From positions 1-6,137 of the forward strand of contig SHZL01000169.1 in the NCBI GenBank assembly GCA_009692275.1: a DNA stretch of 6,137 nt, in the 5' to 3' direction. Shown in pieces: positions 5,457 to 6,137 of this stretch (positions are counted from its first letter, which is position 1; the number at the start of each line of letters is the position of its first letter). The stretch is from Lysobacterales bacterium (GTDB lineage Bacteria > Pseudomonadota > Gammaproteobacteria > Xanthomonadales > SZUA-36). The notes under the pieces were generated by a model. It saw nothing but the letters and a program-made list of their open reading frames with translations, had not been told where the DNA came from and ran no database searches. Made by a program: the position numbers and the translations under genes.

Positions 5457-6137
5457 ACCCTGGAATACCGATTCGGTTTGCAATATAGCCGGCGCCCTTA
5501 CGTGGCAGGCCGGCAAGCAACCTGATGTCGCGGCCATTCACTACCCCACCCGTTCTCTGTTCAAAGGCGCGCATTACGCGGCTTGCAGCTATTATCAATT
5601 GGATGAATTGAGCAATGCCTATGCGCGCGGCATGGCGCAATACGGCATTGGCCCAGGCACCCGCACCGTGCTGATGCTCAAACCCGGGCTGGAGTTCTTT
5701 GCGGTATTTTTTGCTTTGTTCAAGACCGGCGCGGTCCCGGTCTTGATTGACCCTGGCATCGGCCTCGACGCGTTGACGCAGTGCCTGGCAGAGGCCCGGC
5801 CGGAAGCATTCATCGGCACACCCAAGGCGCAATTTGCCCGGAAGTGGTTTGGATGGGCCAGGGAAACCTGCCAGTCCTTTGTGACTGCTGGATTCAAGCT
5901 GGGCCTGGGCGGAATCAGCCTCGAGCAGCTGAAAGAGATGGGCAGTAACAGCAGGGAGGCAGTCCTCCACCCGTCCCAGCCTGATGATGTGGCCGCGATT
6001 CTTTTTACTTCGGGGAGCACGGGTACACCCAAGGGCGTGGTCTACCGCCACCGGCACTTCATTGCCCAGGTGGACATGCTGCAGCAGGCGTTCGACATCG
6101 AGCCTGGCGAGGTGAGCCTGCCAACTTTTCCGCCTTT
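5437..6137 (+). CDS. oleC: OleC, beta-lactone synthetase (AMP-ligase superfamily), 5' part only
   Basis: The first 233 codons are present, from ATG 5437, and the frame is still open at the right edge; full OleC proteins are about 550 residues. OleC is an ANL-superfamily enzyme that uses ATP to turn the 2-alkyl-3-hydroxy acid from OleD into a beta-lactone, the substrate of OleB. Visible features are the conserved N-terminal segment around VLMLKPGLEFFAVFFALFK (79-96), the OleC-like DPGIGL at 105-110 followed by EARPEAFIG, and the nucleotide-binding loop TSGSTGTPKG at 191-200. The window stops in SLPTFPP, where OleC proteins typically read LPTFPLFALF. The later adenylation motifs and C-terminal lid lie outside. 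AAGGA at 5421-5425 is a ribosome site with a rather long 11-base gap. The start lies 20 bases inside oleB, in another frame, so coupled translation is likely. oleD is expected downstream. Confidence 0.95.
   Translation, partial: MDKLANKPWNTDSVCNIAGALTWQAGKQPDVAAIHYPTRSLFKGAHYAACSYYQLDELSNAYARGMAQYGIGPGTRTVLMLKPGLEFFAVFFALFKTGAVPVLIDPGIGLDALTQCLAEARPEAFIGTPKAQFARKWFGWARETCQSFVTAGFKLGLGGISLEQLKEMGSNSREAVLHPSQPDDVAAILFTSGSTGTPKGVVYRHRHFIAQVDMLQQAFDIEPGEVSLPTFPP

Noticed and set aside
5419..6057. A 212-codon - strand open frame opposite oleC
   Set aside because: The + strand carries the OleC ATP-binding loop and conserved segments throughout; the antisense translation looks like no known protein.

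Overview
The window looks like part of a gammaproteobacterial chromosome. It is moderately GC-rich, with tightly packed genes, overlapping reading frames and Xanthomonas-type Ole proteins. That assignment rests on protein resemblance recalled from memory, not on a search. I see no tRNA, rRNA, CRISPR array, insertion sequence or other mobile element.

The window has two arms that diverge from a roughly 200-base intergenic region (3309-3504). The right arm, on the + strand, is the start of an olefin (ole) hydrocarbon operon: oleA (3505-4521), oleB (4515-5456) and the first 233 codons of oleC (5437 to the right edge). The three genes overlap and are probably co-translated. OleA condenses two fatty acyl thioesters head-to-head into a 2-alkyl-3-keto acid. 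OleD, which is not in the window and is expected beyond the right edge, reduces the keto group. OleC then forms a cis-beta-lactone using ATP, and OleB removes CO2 to leave a long-chain cis-olefin. The recognisable catalytic residues of OleA and OleB are intact, as is the ATP-binding loop of OleC. OleB is present, so the expected product is an olefin rather than an accumulated beta-lactone.

The left arm, on the - strand, starts with a gene of the Sfp-type 4'-phosphopantetheinyl transferase superfamily (2493-3308). It overlaps by an ATGA junction with a phospholipase D/cardiolipin synthase C-like lipoprotein gene (685-2496). A candidate intrinsic terminator sits across the stop codon of the latter. 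Beyond it is a 2OG-Fe(II) oxygenase-like gene (1-634), which runs off the left edge and has its own reading frame.

The points most worth a second look are these: the transferase keeps its metal-binding acidic residues but has lost two otherwise near-invariant basic positions; it carries two in-frame Gly-rich tandem repeats; the terminator overlaps a stop codon; and two small palindromes lie between a candidate promoter and oleA. A link between the left-arm lipid and carrier-protein genes and the olefin pathway is plausible, but it is inferred only from their position.
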